Source: a bacterium UBP4_UBA6127 (GTDB taxonomy: Bacteria; UBP4; UBA4092). Taken from it: 18,037 bases of DNA. Location of the stretch: contig DIVR01000078.1 of assembly GCA_002428325.1 (NCBI GenBank), positions 19,368-37,404 on the forward strand. Direction: 5' to 3'. Every line of letters begins with the position of its first letter. Position 1 is the first letter of the stretch. This document shows positions 7,486 to 15,059 of this stretch, piece by piece. Position numbers and translations under genes: made by a program. Under the pieces are notes generated by a model. The model did not search any database, was not told the origin of the DNA, and saw only the letters and a list, made by a program, of their open reading frames with translations.

Positions 7486-8418
7486 TTATTTCTCAGCGGT
7501 GATGATATGCCGATCCATGACTTTATTAAGGGTAATATTTTGCAGTTTGACTGACTTCATCCACTCTTCATATTGTTCAAAGGTCCAAGTGCCGCCCTGG
7601 GCTGTATTGACCAGCATATTAACGGCATAAATGGCAGCATAAGGATTTTCATCCCGGACAAAATCCCCAATGGCGATACGTCCCTTTTTGGCAAGGACCA
7701 TGGCCGACCGTTTCAGAAGGCCCTGGTTTCCCTGTTCCCCAAGGATATGGGAGACATTCCCCAGGTAGATAAGGTCATAGGGTCCTTCAGGAAGGCCCAC
7801 AATGAAATCACCGGCGACCATGCGAATGTTATATTCTGAAGCTTCTTTCTTATATTGGGCAACTACCGAGGGGATATCCAGGACTGTTACCCGGGCACCC
7901 CGTTCTGCAAAAAGTCGGGCAAAAACCAAAGGGCCTCCTCCCACATCCAATACTTCAATTCCTTTGGGATAACCTTTCAGCAGGAATTCCACAATGGCCT
8001 GAGCGCATTTTCCGGCGCCATAACGCATGGCTTCAATGAAGTATTGATGGTCCAGGGGTGTGATTTCATAAGGATGGGGCTTGCCGGATTTCAAGACTTC
8101 AGGAATATGAATCCAAGTTTTCAGCATGTCATATCGATACATGAAGGCAAATCCCATATATTTTGGATCATTCTGGTTGTACATGAGATTCATGGCTTTC
8201 TGGGAAAGGGTCAGATGCCCTTCTTTGAGTTTTTCCAGGTAGCCCAGGGTAAGGAGTGCCTCGGTGATGGTCCAGACGGCTCTTTCGTCCATGCCCAGCA
8301 TATCAGTCACCTGAAAGACTGTCATGGGTTTGTTATGAAGGGCTTCGATCAGGCCGGCCTGAACAGCTCCACCTAATATCAGTAGTTCTTGGGGAATGCA
8401 CATGATATCTTCTTGCAT
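7486..8418 (-). CDS. SAM-dependent O-methyltransferase-like protein (copy 1)
   Basis: 310 residues with the two-part layout of the Methyltransf_2 family. An N-terminal winged-helix dimerisation domain (about 1-90: PQELLILGGAVQAGL...RAVWTITEALLTLGYL) precedes a class I Rossmann domain. Motif I is EVLDVGGGP (Asp158, Gly160-162), the acidic post-I residue is in VTVLDIP, and His224 in GNVSHILGE aligns with the catalytic base of plant and bacterial O-methyltransferases. The C-terminal NMLVNTAQGGTWTFEQY is characteristic. The substrate is unknown. The start is ATG 8418 because a perfect AAGGAGG lies 8 nt upstream; an in-frame ATG at 8439 would place that site inside the gene. It is roughly half identical to the next gene upstream, a clear tandem duplicate. 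The 130-nt AT-rich gap between the copies may hold a promoter, but none stands out. Confidence 0.9.
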   Translation of the reverse strand: MQEDIMCIPQELLILGGAVQAGLIEALHNKPMTVFQVTDMLGMDERAVWTITEALLTLGYLEKLKEGHLTLSQKAMNLMYNQNDPKYMGFAFMYRYDMLKTWIHIPEVLKSGKPHPYEITPLDHQYFIEAMRYGAGKCAQAIVEFLLKGYPKGIEVLDVGGGPLVFARLFAERGARVTVLDIPSVVAQYKKEASEYNIRMVAGDFIVGLPEGPYDLIYLGNVSHILGEQGNQGLLKRSAMVLAKKGRIAIGDFVRDENPYAAIYAVNMLVNTAQGGTWTFEQYEEWMKSVKLQNITLNKVMDRHIITAEK

Positions 8419-8548
8419 AAATATTTCCTCCTTCAGCATCTTTTCCCATTTTACTCCATTTTGCCAGAAAAGGAAGAGTCTTTATTTATTCAAAAAGTAA
8501 AATAATTAAAATGTTGAATTTGTTATTGGGCAGGTAGGGTTGTTTTTA

Positions 8549-9487
8549 TTAGAATTTCCGGGCGGTGATGAGCTGCCTTTCTTCGATAGCATGTAATTGG
8601 ATATCGGCAAATCCAGCCGAACTGAGCCAATCGGAATATTGGGAATAAGTCCAAGTGCCTCCTGCAGGGGTATTGACCAGCATATTGACGGCAAAAATGG
8701 CGGCCTCGGGTTTTGTCCCTCGGATAAAATCCGCAATGGCAATACAACCGTTTCTCTCCAGAATCCGATGAACCTTATTGAATAACAGCTGATTCTCCGG
8801 CTCTCCGATGATATGGCAGATATTTCCCAGGTAGGCGACATCATAAGGGCCTTCCGGTAATTTGCCCAGAAAATCCCCTGGTATCATCCTGACTCCCAAC
8901 CGTTCTGCTTCCTTCTTCATCAGTTTACAGGTATCGGGCCGGTCGAGGATATGGACCTGAGCGCCCTGTTTCATAAATTCTCGGGCATGGAAAAGGGGGC
9001 CTCCGCCGATATCCAGCAATCGGGTCCCGGTTCTGGCTTTACCCAGCAGAAATCTGGCAATGGCTGGAGCGTTGGATTGGGCATTATAACGCATGGCATC
9101 CATAAAATACCTGGTTTCATCGGCTTCAGGTTTGCGGCGGGCGGGTTTTCCAGTCTTCACAATCTGGGGCAGCTGAATCCACCGTTTAATTAGGTTATAT
9201 CGGTGCATGAAAGCCAGACCCATATAGCCAGGGTCATCGGGTTCATATATCATCTGCAGGGTTTTGGGAGACAAAGCATATTTCCCTGAATCTGAACAAT
9301 CCAGGTATCCCAGGGCAACCAAGGCTTCCGCCAGGGTCCAGACGGCCCTCGGGTCCGCCTCCATTTTCTCCGCCAGTTTGATGATTGTCAGCGGTTTGGA
9401 TTCCAATTCTTTAAATAATCCGGTTTCAACGGCTGCTCCCAGGATCAATAATTCCTGAGGGACATTAAGTTTCGGTTGCTGTTTCAT
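8549..9487 (-). CDS. SAM-dependent O-methyltransferase-like protein (copy 2)
   Basis: 312 residues, same architecture as its neighbour: winged-helix dimerisation domain to about residue 90, then a SAM-binding Rossmann domain with RLLDIGGGP (Asp159, Gly161-163), HILDRPD after motif I, and His225 in GNICHIIGE in the place of the O-methyltransferase base. Conserved blocks shared with copy 1 include PQELLILG, YMG.AFM.RY, LPEGPYD and NMLVNT..GGTWT. The linker around residues 113-127 (KPARRKPEADETRY) is the most divergent part and borders the expected substrate pocket, which suggests the two act on different substrates or as a heterodimer (inference). ATG 9487 has AAGGACAG upstream. This is the first gene of the minus-strand cluster and faces the FAD oxidoreductase across a 234-nt divergent region. 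Confidence 0.9.
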   Translation of the reverse strand: MKQQPKLNVPQELLILGAAVETGLFKELESKPLTIIKLAEKMEADPRAVWTLAEALVALGYLDCSDSGKYALSPKTLQMIYEPDDPGYMGLAFMHRYNLIKRWIQLPQIVKTGKPARRKPEADETRYFMDAMRYNAQSNAPAIARFLLGKARTGTRLLDIGGGPLFHAREFMKQGAQVHILDRPDTCKLMKKEAERLGVRMIPGDFLGKLPEGPYDVAYLGNICHIIGEPENQLLFNKVHRILERNGCIAIADFIRGTKPEAAIFAVNMLVNTPAGGTWTYSQYSDWLSSAGFADIQLHAIEERQLITARKF

Positions 9488-9575
9488 TCTTCTGTCCTTA
9501 TAAGTCAGAGCTATCTCACATCCCCGATATTTTACTCTAAATAGTTAAGAATGATAGTGGGGGTGAATAGGATTT

Positions 9576-9606
9576 GCCTGAAGACAGAAATCAGGCACCC
9601 TTTTTT
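9576..9606 (+). terminator. intrinsic terminator-like hairpin in the leader of the FAD oxidoreductase
   Basis: GCCTGA (9576-9581) and TCAGGC (9591-9596) pair around a 9-nt loop, and GGGTG upstream at 9561-9565 can extend pairing to CACCC (9596-9600). Six T follow at 9601-9606. No + gene lies upstream to be terminated, so it may be an attenuator for the gene starting at 9722. Further complementary segments follow: GCCTGATA (9632-9639) and TATCAGG (9662-9668). No known riboswitch class was recognised. Confidence 0.45.
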
Positions 9607-9704
9607 ATGCAGGAAATCTCATATGAAACAGGCCTGATATCTTATTACGGGATAGTCAGATTATCAGGGAGAATGATAAACTTTTTTGTATGGGATTTTA
9701 GAGG

Positions 9705-9720
9705 AGAGGAGTGGCCCTCT
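9705..9720 (+). promoter_or_regulatory. hairpin covering the ribosome site of the FAD oxidoreductase
   Basis: AGAGG (9705-9709) pairs with CCTCT (9716-9720) around AGTGGC, directly before ATG 9722. The left arm is part of the GAGGAGAGGAG ribosome site, so pairing would hide it. Only 5 bp, so the effect is uncertain. Confidence 0.35.
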
Positions 9721-9721
9721 G

Positions 9722-12124
9722 ATGAAGAGAATTATTTATTTTATTCTGATGGAGTTTATTCTCATGAACAGTATGGATGTATCTGCAAATCCTGTGGCCG
9801 ATAGAAGTTGCGATATTTTGGTGGTTGGAGGGGGGTTGGGGGGCTGTGCGGCGGTTCTGCAAGCCTGTCAGTTATCGGAGAAATTCGGGATTGATAAAGT
9901 CATTATGACTGAGGAGACTGACTGGCCGGGAGGCCAATATACCTCTCAAGCTGTTGTCGATGACCCCAGCACTGCTTTAAGCCAGGGAAAATATACCATC
10001 GCTGCTTCAGAATTATATTACCGGTTCCATGAAAATATCCGGGACCTCTACCGGGATAAAGCCCTTGCCAACGCTGCCGCTACCGGGCGAAACGGCGGTC
10101 CCGGTACCAAAGCTTATAAAAATGAAGTGAATTGGATAAAGAGCCATAGATTTTCTCCCGGGCTGCCTTGGGGTTCCCGTATGGGGTTTCCGCCTCTGGA
10201 TGGAGTGACAGTCCTGACCTGTATGTTCAAACCCTGGATGGATAGAGGAAATCTGGAAGTATATTATAAGGTTCACCCTGTGGAAGTCCTAAAGGATGGA
10301 GATAAAGTCCTTGGGGTCAAATTCCAGTCGGCTGACAAAAAACAAGAATTCACAGTGAAGGCTAAAGTGGTCTTGGATGCGACTGAATTGGGGGATTTAT
10401 TGCCTTTATCAGGCACTGTCTATCGTTTAGGGGTAGATGCTTCCCAGGATACCCGGGAACCCTCATTGTTCGACAAGAAAGGGACCCCTCTGATACCTGA
10501 GGCTGTGCCTAGCAGTATCCAATCCTTTACGTTTCCCTTTACAGTGGAATGGTGCCAGCCCGGTGAAGACCATCGGCTTCCCTGGGAAAGCCGGCCAAAA
10601 TCTTATGAGAAGAATCGGTCCCGGTATTCTCTTCGGGATTATAAAACACCCAGTGGTTTCATGATGAATCATACCAATGAATATTCTTTTAGTATCGGTA
10701 AGGGAAATTCCTCTTGTTTCTGGACCTACCGGCGGATATTGACTGCTTCTATCCTGGATCCGAAAGCCAAGGTTGATACGTATCCCCGTTTTAAAAAAGG
10801 TAAATGGATTACCGATTTAACGCCTGATGCCCAGCCGGAATTATTTATGCCCTGTGAAGAACAGGCTTATGTGGGAGACCTTCTCCAAGTTAACTGGGCC
10901 AGTAATGATTATTATGGAAAACCGATTGTGGATGTGCCTGCTGATGTCAAAGAACAGGCGCTGCAGGAAGCTAAAGAGCTTTCTTTAGGGTTCCTTTATT
11001 ACCTTTGGTATGAATGTCCGAGAGACCCTGATGACAGTCGAAAAGACCCTTCCGATGAAAAGAACTGGTCCCTGGACCCGGCAACCGGTAAGAACCGGGG
11101 ATATGCTAACCTGAAATTCCGGCCGGATATCCACGGAACAGAAGATGGGTTGAGTAAATATCCCTATATCCGGGAAGCAAGAAGGGTAAAAGGGTTGGTT
11201 ACCATCAAACAACAGGATATCATGGGACCTTCTGAAAAGAGAGCCAGCCTTTTTATGGATTCGGTGGGGATTGGCCAGTATTATATGATGGATATCCATC
11301 ATTGTGTACCGACTCCCGGTAAAAAATGGAGTTTTAATTTTAGAGATACTGTTTTTAAAGATGGGTCTAAAGGTAAAGAGGGCAATGTCAGCAAATTCCA
11401 GATTCCTTATGGAGCATTAGTGCCTGAAACAACTAATAATCTTCTGATGGCCTGTAAGAATCTGGGTACCACCCATATTACCAATGGCACCTATCGGCTG
11501 CATCCGGTAGAATTTCAAATCGGACAGGCAGCCGGGACTGCTGCGGTTTTGTGCGCTGCCTGGCGGCGGCAGCCCCGGGAGTTATGGAGCCAAGAAGCCA
11601 CCTCCCGGCCGGATAGTTCTGAAATGAAATTGCGAAGGCTCCAGTTTGAACTGGTCAGGTCCAAAGTCCCACTTTTTTGGAATTATGACTGTGGCTGGGA
11701 TAGCCCTGATTTTGAGGCTGTCCAATGGGTCACTTTACTGGATATCCTCCCCTCCAGGGATTTGCATTTTAAACCTGAAAACCCATTAACCAGGAGAGAT
11801 GCCATTATTGCCAGTGTCCGATTAGCAGGATTGAAACCCGAACATCCCCAGGCAACGCTGCGGTTTAAAGATGTCCCACCAGAGGATAAAATTCTCCGGG
11901 AATCCCTTCAATGCCTGGATGAAATCACCCATGGCAAATGGATGGAAGGGGATACTTTTAATGGTAATTCTTCTGTTACAGAGTCCCAGTTCCAGAAATT
12001 TCTCAACAGGGTTATGCCTGGCAGGCTTCGCGACTCTACTTCAACCCATAAATTGACACGGGGTGAGGCCGCCGTTATCCTATTTAATGAAATCGCCAAA
12101 CGATACGACCTTCCGGTGGAGTGA
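9722..12124 (+). CDS. exported FAD-dependent oxidoreductase with C-terminal SLH-like region
   Basis: 800 residues. The N-terminus is basic (MKRI) then hydrophobic to about residue 22, a likely signal peptide ending near VSA-N. The FAD Rossmann motif DILVVGGGLGG is at 31-41, followed by TEETDWPGGQY (63-73), typical of the FAD_oxidored family (PF12831). The C-terminal FAD motif THITNGTYRLHPVEFQIGQA with AAGTAA closes the catalytic part near residue 630. Residues of about 677-800 (LTRRDAIIASVRLAGLKP, FKDVPPEDKI, SVTESQFQKFLNRV, KLTRGEAAVILFNEIAKR) resemble S-layer homology repeats, which bind cell-wall polymers. Substrate unknown; relatives are often found with glycan-degrading genes. ATG 9722 was chosen for the AGGAGAGGAG just upstream and the signal-like start; an in-frame TTG at 9686 is less likely. 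The FAD cofactor outside the cytoplasm would imply export in folded form, yet no twin-arginine motif is seen, an oddity. Confidence 0.9.
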   Translation: MKRIIYFILMEFILMNSMDVSANPVADRSCDILVVGGGLGGCAAVLQACQLSEKFGIDKVIMTEETDWPGGQYTSQAVVDDPSTALSQGKYTIAASELYYRFHENIRDLYRDKALANAAATGRNGGPGTKAYKNEVNWIKSHRFSPGLPWGSRMGFPPLDGVTVLTCMFKPWMDRGNLEVYYKVHPVEVLKDGDKVLGVKFQSADKKQEFTVKAKVVLDATELGDLLPLSGTVYRLGVDASQDTREPSLFDKKGTPLIPEAVPSSIQSFTFPFTVEWCQPGEDHRLPWESRPKSYEKNRSRYSLRDYKTPSGFMMNHTNEYSFSIGKGNSSCFWTYRRILTASILDPKAKVDTYPRFKKGKWITDLTPDAQPELFMPCEEQAYVGDLLQVNWASNDYYGKPIVDVPADVKEQALQEAKELSLGFLYYLWYECPRDPDDSRKDPSDEKNWSLDPATGKNRGYANLKFRPDIHGTEDGLSKYPYIREARRVKGLVTIKQQDIMGPSEKRASLFMDSVGIGQYYMMDIHHCVPTPGKKWSFNFRDTVFKDGSKGKEGNVSKFQIPYGALVPETTNNLLMACKNLGTTHITNGTYRLHPVEFQIGQAAGTAAVLCAAWRRQPRELWSQEATSRPDSSEMKLRRLQFELVRSKVPLFWNYDCGWDSPDFEAVQWVTLLDILPSRDLHFKPENPLTRRDAIIASVRLAGLKPEHPQATLRFKDVPPEDKILRESLQCLDEITHGKWMEGDTFNGNSSVTESQFQKFLNRVMPGRLRDSTSTHKLTRGEAAVILFNEIAKRYDLPVE

Positions 12125-12160
12125 TTTCATCGGGTTAATTATGAAAGTTTTTATTTGGGG

Positions 12161-12166
12161 TATAAT
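12161..12166 (+). promoter_or_regulatory. candidate -10 element upstream of the small unknown gene
   Basis: A perfect TATAAT after GGGG in the 128-nt spacer following the FAD oxidoreductase. The -35 at 17 nt (ATTATG) is poor. If used, the leader would be about 80 nt. Confidence 0.3.
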
Positions 12167-12252
12167 CAGCCTGATAACTGGATATGATAATTGATAAGAC
12201 CCAGGAGAAGTCTCTTCGGGGACATCAATTCATAGGAGGCATGTGAACGGAT

Positions 12253-12612
12253 ATGGGAACCAATCTCCTTATTATGGAATTAGACCGGGAAATTAAAGGA
12301 TTGCCAGAAGAAGATTCCCTGCGCCAGCAATGGCAGGTTCTATGTGAATCAGCCCGCCGTTATATTAAAATCCATAAAGAATATGGTGAGTCTGAAAGGT
12401 CTGGCAAAGTCAATGGGCAGGCCCTTGCCCAGATGGGGATTATCCTGACTCGAACCCATAATATGTTTATCATGAATTACAGGAATTTCTGCCAGGATTA
12501 TAATCCTAAAATGGGAAAACCCTGCCCCCTGCTTTCCCAGTTCGATTTCAATAATCGGCTGGAAGTTAAAAGACTGGGGGAGGATATAGTGAAGGCTTTT
12601 TTTAGTGAATAG
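12253..12612 (+). CDS. small protein of unknown function
   Basis: 119 residues, predicted soluble and helical, with no family I recognise. Seen: an acidic amphipathic start (IMELDREIKGLPEEDSLRQQW), a basic patch (SARRYIKIHKEYGES), three cysteines (31, 80, 91) and a central block ALAQMGIILTRTHNMFIMNY. No signal peptide or transmembrane segment. AGGAGG lies 12 nt upstream of ATG 12253, a slightly long but acceptable spacing. The coding frame has normal composition for the window and a strong ribosome site, so it is likely real. It converges on the tautomerase gene, leaving 36 nt with no hairpin I could find. The block around residues 50-80 loosely recalls phage-terminase small-subunit or HTH-accessory proteins, not enough to assign. 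Confidence 0.72.
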   Translation: MGTNLLIMELDREIKGLPEEDSLRQQWQVLCESARRYIKIHKEYGESERSGKVNGQALAQMGIILTRTHNMFIMNYRNFCQDYNPKMGKPCPLLSQFDFNNRLEVKRLGEDIVKAFFSE

Positions 12613-12648
12613 TAAGAATTTTAACGCAATATAGGAAACACAATATTA

Positions 12649-12873
12649 TTATTCTGTATCAGTCCCCTGGCTACCACAACCCGGACCGAATTTGAGTGAA
12701 TGCAGGGTTCCATGGGAGGCCCAGTTCTCTCTGGGATATTCTTCAATCAGGACTGTTACCCATTCGGGTTTTACTTTCAGGATATCCACAGCGGATTGAG
12801 TTACAGCTTCTACAAATTGTTGTTTTTGTTCAACAGTTCTTCCTTGAGCCATTTTCAATGTGATTATCGGCAT
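12649..12873 (-). CDS. 4-oxalocrotonate tautomerase family protein
   Basis: 74 residues. After removal of Met the N-terminus is Pro (PIITLKMAQGRT), the catalytic base of this superfamily, and an Arg is present at position 11 of the mature chain. VTVLIEEYPRENWASHG matches the conserved end of the fold. Typical members have about 60-65 residues; here about ten extra residues (GPGCGSQGTDTE) form a polar tail. The family isomerises unsaturated keto acids, but many small members have no known substrate and no aromatic-degradation gene is nearby. AAAGGA sits 8 nt before the ATG. It is a single minus-strand gene between + strand genes, divergent from the GHL10 gene. Confidence 0.87.
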   Translation of the reverse strand: MPIITLKMAQGRTVEQKQQFVEAVTQSAVDILKVKPEWVTVLIEEYPRENWASHGTLHSLKFGPGCGSQGTDTE

Positions 12874-12941
12874 CTTATTATCCTTTTTAATTCTGAGTGA
12901 GATAATTTAGTCGAGAGAGATATTATGGCATAAAATAAAGG

Positions 12942-12972
12942 GGCAATCAGGTTTCCTATCCTGGTTGCCAGG
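12942..12972 (+). promoter_or_regulatory. alternative hairpins in the leader of the GHL10 gene
   Basis: GGCAATCAGG (12942-12951) and CCTGGTTGCC (12960-12969) form a 10-bp stem with one G-U pair and an 8-nt loop. CCTGG (12960-12964) can instead pair with CCAGG (12968-12972). The two folds exclude each other and end about 20 nt before the start codon, close to the ribosome site. Confidence 0.35.
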
Positions 12973-12992
12973 ATGAAAGGGTATGATAAATC

Positions 12993-14954
12993 ATGGCCAA
13001 CCATAAAATCTTTTCCTACGTAAGTATCCTTTATTTATTATTGACTTTTGTATCTCTCTCTGCCCAGGAAGTTATTGTCGATAATGGGGATACCGGATTC
13101 AGCGTCGTGGGTGCCTGGTCAACCGGAACTTCTTCCATAGATAAATACCATACTGATTATCGATATGCTGCGACCACTACCGACCCAGTTTCAGCTGTTT
13201 GTACGGCCACCTTTCTGCCCACCCTTCCTTTAACAACTGTATATAGCGTATATGTCTGGTATCCCCAGGGAGGCAACCGCCCCCCCGATACCCAGTATAT
13301 TGTGAGTTATGCCGGAGGCACTGCTTCTTTCACCGTGAATCAGCAATCGGGAGGAGGAGATTGGCGAGGGTTGGGGGCTTTTCCTTTCCAAGCAGGAAGC
13401 CAGGGGAATGTAAAAGTAACTAATTATTCTCAGACAAATGGTAAATATGCCATGGCCGATGCTGTCATGTTTATGGTCCAAAGCCCGGACACCACAGACT
13501 CGCCCCAATTCAGGGGAATCTGGATTGAATCCTGGAGTTCCGGAATGCATACTCCAGACCAGGTAACCGCCCTGATTGATACTGCCAGAAGGTATAATTT
13601 CAATGCCATAGTACCGGAAGTCCGGAAAATTGGAGATGCTTTTTATAAATCTTCCTATGAACCCTGGGCCAGAGAAATCAGCCCTGCCGGTTATGACATC
13701 CTTTCCTCCATGCTTCAATATGCCCATGATACCTCCGGCGGAAAACCCTATATAGAAGTCCATGCCTGGATGGTTACTTATCGAGATTGGAGAACAGGGG
13801 AGACCACTACCGATACTACCAAGCATATCTATTTTACCCATCCTGAATGGTTTACCCGGACCTATACCGATGCTACCGATGCCAGCGGTTCCATGTTCCT
13901 GGACCCCGGTATCCCGGAAGTGGAAGATTATCTGACTGAAATCTATCTGGATATTGTGAGAAATTACCCGGTCGATGGCATCCATTATGATTATGTCCGG
14001 TATCCCGGTTCCAGTTGGGGATATAATTCCATTGCCAGTACCCGGTTCCACCAGGAATATGGGGTTGCTCCTCCTACATCTTCCTCCAGCCCCATTTGGG
14101 GTATTTGGTGCCAGTGGAGACGGGACCAGGTGACGGCTCTGGTAAAAAAAGTTTATGCCAATGCCATGGAAATCAATCCTCACCTTAAAATCAGTGGAGC
14201 TGTTTTTACCGCATCTACTTTTAAAACGGATTTCACCTTACTGACACCTTATACCAGTGTTTTTCAGGACTGGCATGGCTGGATGAAAGAACATATTCTG
14301 GATGCCAGTATCCCGATGGCTTATTTCCAGGATGCTTTGTCCGCTCCCAGCACTTCCTATCGGGGATGGGCGAGTTTTGCCGTGAATTCGAGCTATGGCC
14401 GGCATGCCTATATCGGGCCGGCGATCTACTTGAATGATACGGCCGGCTCAGCGGCTCAGATCGATTATGCCTTGAATTCTGCCGGAGCTCCCGGAGTCAA
14501 CCTCTATGATTACCAGGGGACTAATAATGCCTCCCTCAGTAATGCGGCCGTTTTTAGCATGGTTTCCTCCCGATTCTTTAAACATCGGGCCCCTGTTCCT
14601 GAAATGGCCTGGAAAACCCATCCTATCACCGGGATTCTGAAAGGGCATATTTCCGGAACTGCGACCGCTCCTCTTCCTTACTATAATGGGAATAAAGTTT
14701 ATAAATCCAGGGTGATTGCCAGGAATCTGGTTACGTTGTCGGAATATACAACCACTTCGGACGGTACAGGATTTTATGCCTTCCTGGATATGCCTCCCGG
14801 AAATTATCAGGTCGCTGCTTATACCCCGCCGGCTTATACCGGTTGGGTCCATTCTCTTTCTTCATCTGTCAGCGCCGGGGGAGTGACTACTGTGGATTTA
14901 TCGTTTATGGGTAATTGTGTCCCAGTGGAAAAAATTGAATATACAGAAGAGTAA
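12993..14954 (+). CDS. secreted GHL10-type glycoside hydrolase with golvesin-like and carboxypeptidase-regulatory-like domains
   Basis: 653 residues. Signal peptide 1-24 (hydrophobic core SILYLLLTFVSL, cleavage likely after SLSA). Residues of about 26-162 are a golvesin C-terminal-like beta domain (VDNGDTGFSVVGAW, DYRYA, YSVYVWYP, KYAMADAVMF), common on xanthan lyases and other glycan enzymes. Residues of about 172-540 form the GHL10 barrel (FRGIWIESW, YNFNAIVPEVR, then DGIHYDYVRYP at 328-338, the family's hallmark with likely catalytic acids). From about 548 a small beta domain (GILKGHISG, TTTSDGTGFYAFLDMPPGNY) resembles carboxypeptidase-regulatory or CNA-B repeats. It probably cleaves a polysaccharide or peptidoglycan-related glycan outside the cell; the substrate is not readable. 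ATG 12993 follows GAAAGGG. Its neighbourhood with the exported FAD oxidoreductase fits a shared surface-glycan role, by inference. Confidence 0.93.
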   Translation: MANHKIFSYVSILYLLLTFVSLSAQEVIVDNGDTGFSVVGAWSTGTSSIDKYHTDYRYAATTTDPVSAVCTATFLPTLPLTTVYSVYVWYPQGGNRPPDTQYIVSYAGGTASFTVNQQSGGGDWRGLGAFPFQAGSQGNVKVTNYSQTNGKYAMADAVMFMVQSPDTTDSPQFRGIWIESWSSGMHTPDQVTALIDTARRYNFNAIVPEVRKIGDAFYKSSYEPWAREISPAGYDILSSMLQYAHDTSGGKPYIEVHAWMVTYRDWRTGETTTDTTKHIYFTHPEWFTRTYTDATDASGSMFLDPGIPEVEDYLTEIYLDIVRNYPVDGIHYDYVRYPGSSWGYNSIASTRFHQEYGVAPPTSSSSPIWGIWCQWRRDQVTALVKKVYANAMEINPHLKISGAVFTASTFKTDFTLLTPYTSVFQDWHGWMKEHILDASIPMAYFQDALSAPSTSYRGWASFAVNSSYGRHAYIGPAIYLNDTAGSAAQIDYALNSAGAPGVNLYDYQGTNNASLSNAAVFSMVSSRFFKHRAPVPEMAWKTHPITGILKGHISGTATAPLPYYNGNKVYKSRVIARNLVTLSEYTTTSDGTGFYAFLDMPPGNYQVAAYTPPAYTGWVHSLSSSVSAGGVTTVDLSFMGNCVPVEKIEYTEE

Positions 14955-14973
14955 AAATACTGATACCCGGGAA

Positions 14974-15002
14974 TTGACAATAATAATTTGCTAGAGAGTA
15001 GT
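14974..15002 (+). promoter_or_regulatory. perfect -35 box with poor -10 before the membrane protein gene
   Basis: TTGACA at 14974-14979 is a consensus -35, but the sequence 17 nt downstream (AGTAGT) is a weak -10. It lies 19 nt after the GHL10 stop. No terminator is visible between the two genes, so read-through is also possible. Confidence 0.28.
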
Positions 15003-15059
15003 GATTTCCTTTATATTTGATGGGTTTAATTGAAGCAGAGAAAAGAGAGGAGTACGTTA

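Noticed and set aside
6744..9487. Calling this a restriction-modification or defence system
   Set aside because: The methyltransferases have the small-molecule O-methyltransferase layout (dimerisation domain and catalytic His), without DNA-methyltransferase motifs such as NPPY or PCQ. The HNH-like gene alone is not enough.
9574..9804. A 76-codon + frame in the divergent region
   Set aside because: TTG start inside a hairpin, no ribosome site, and it overlaps the start of the FAD oxidoreductase in another register.
13230..14183. A 317-codon minus-strand frame opposite the GHL10 gene
   Set aside because: It is rich in Gly, Ile and Pro in the way antisense shadows are, and has no motif. The + frame has signal peptide and domains.
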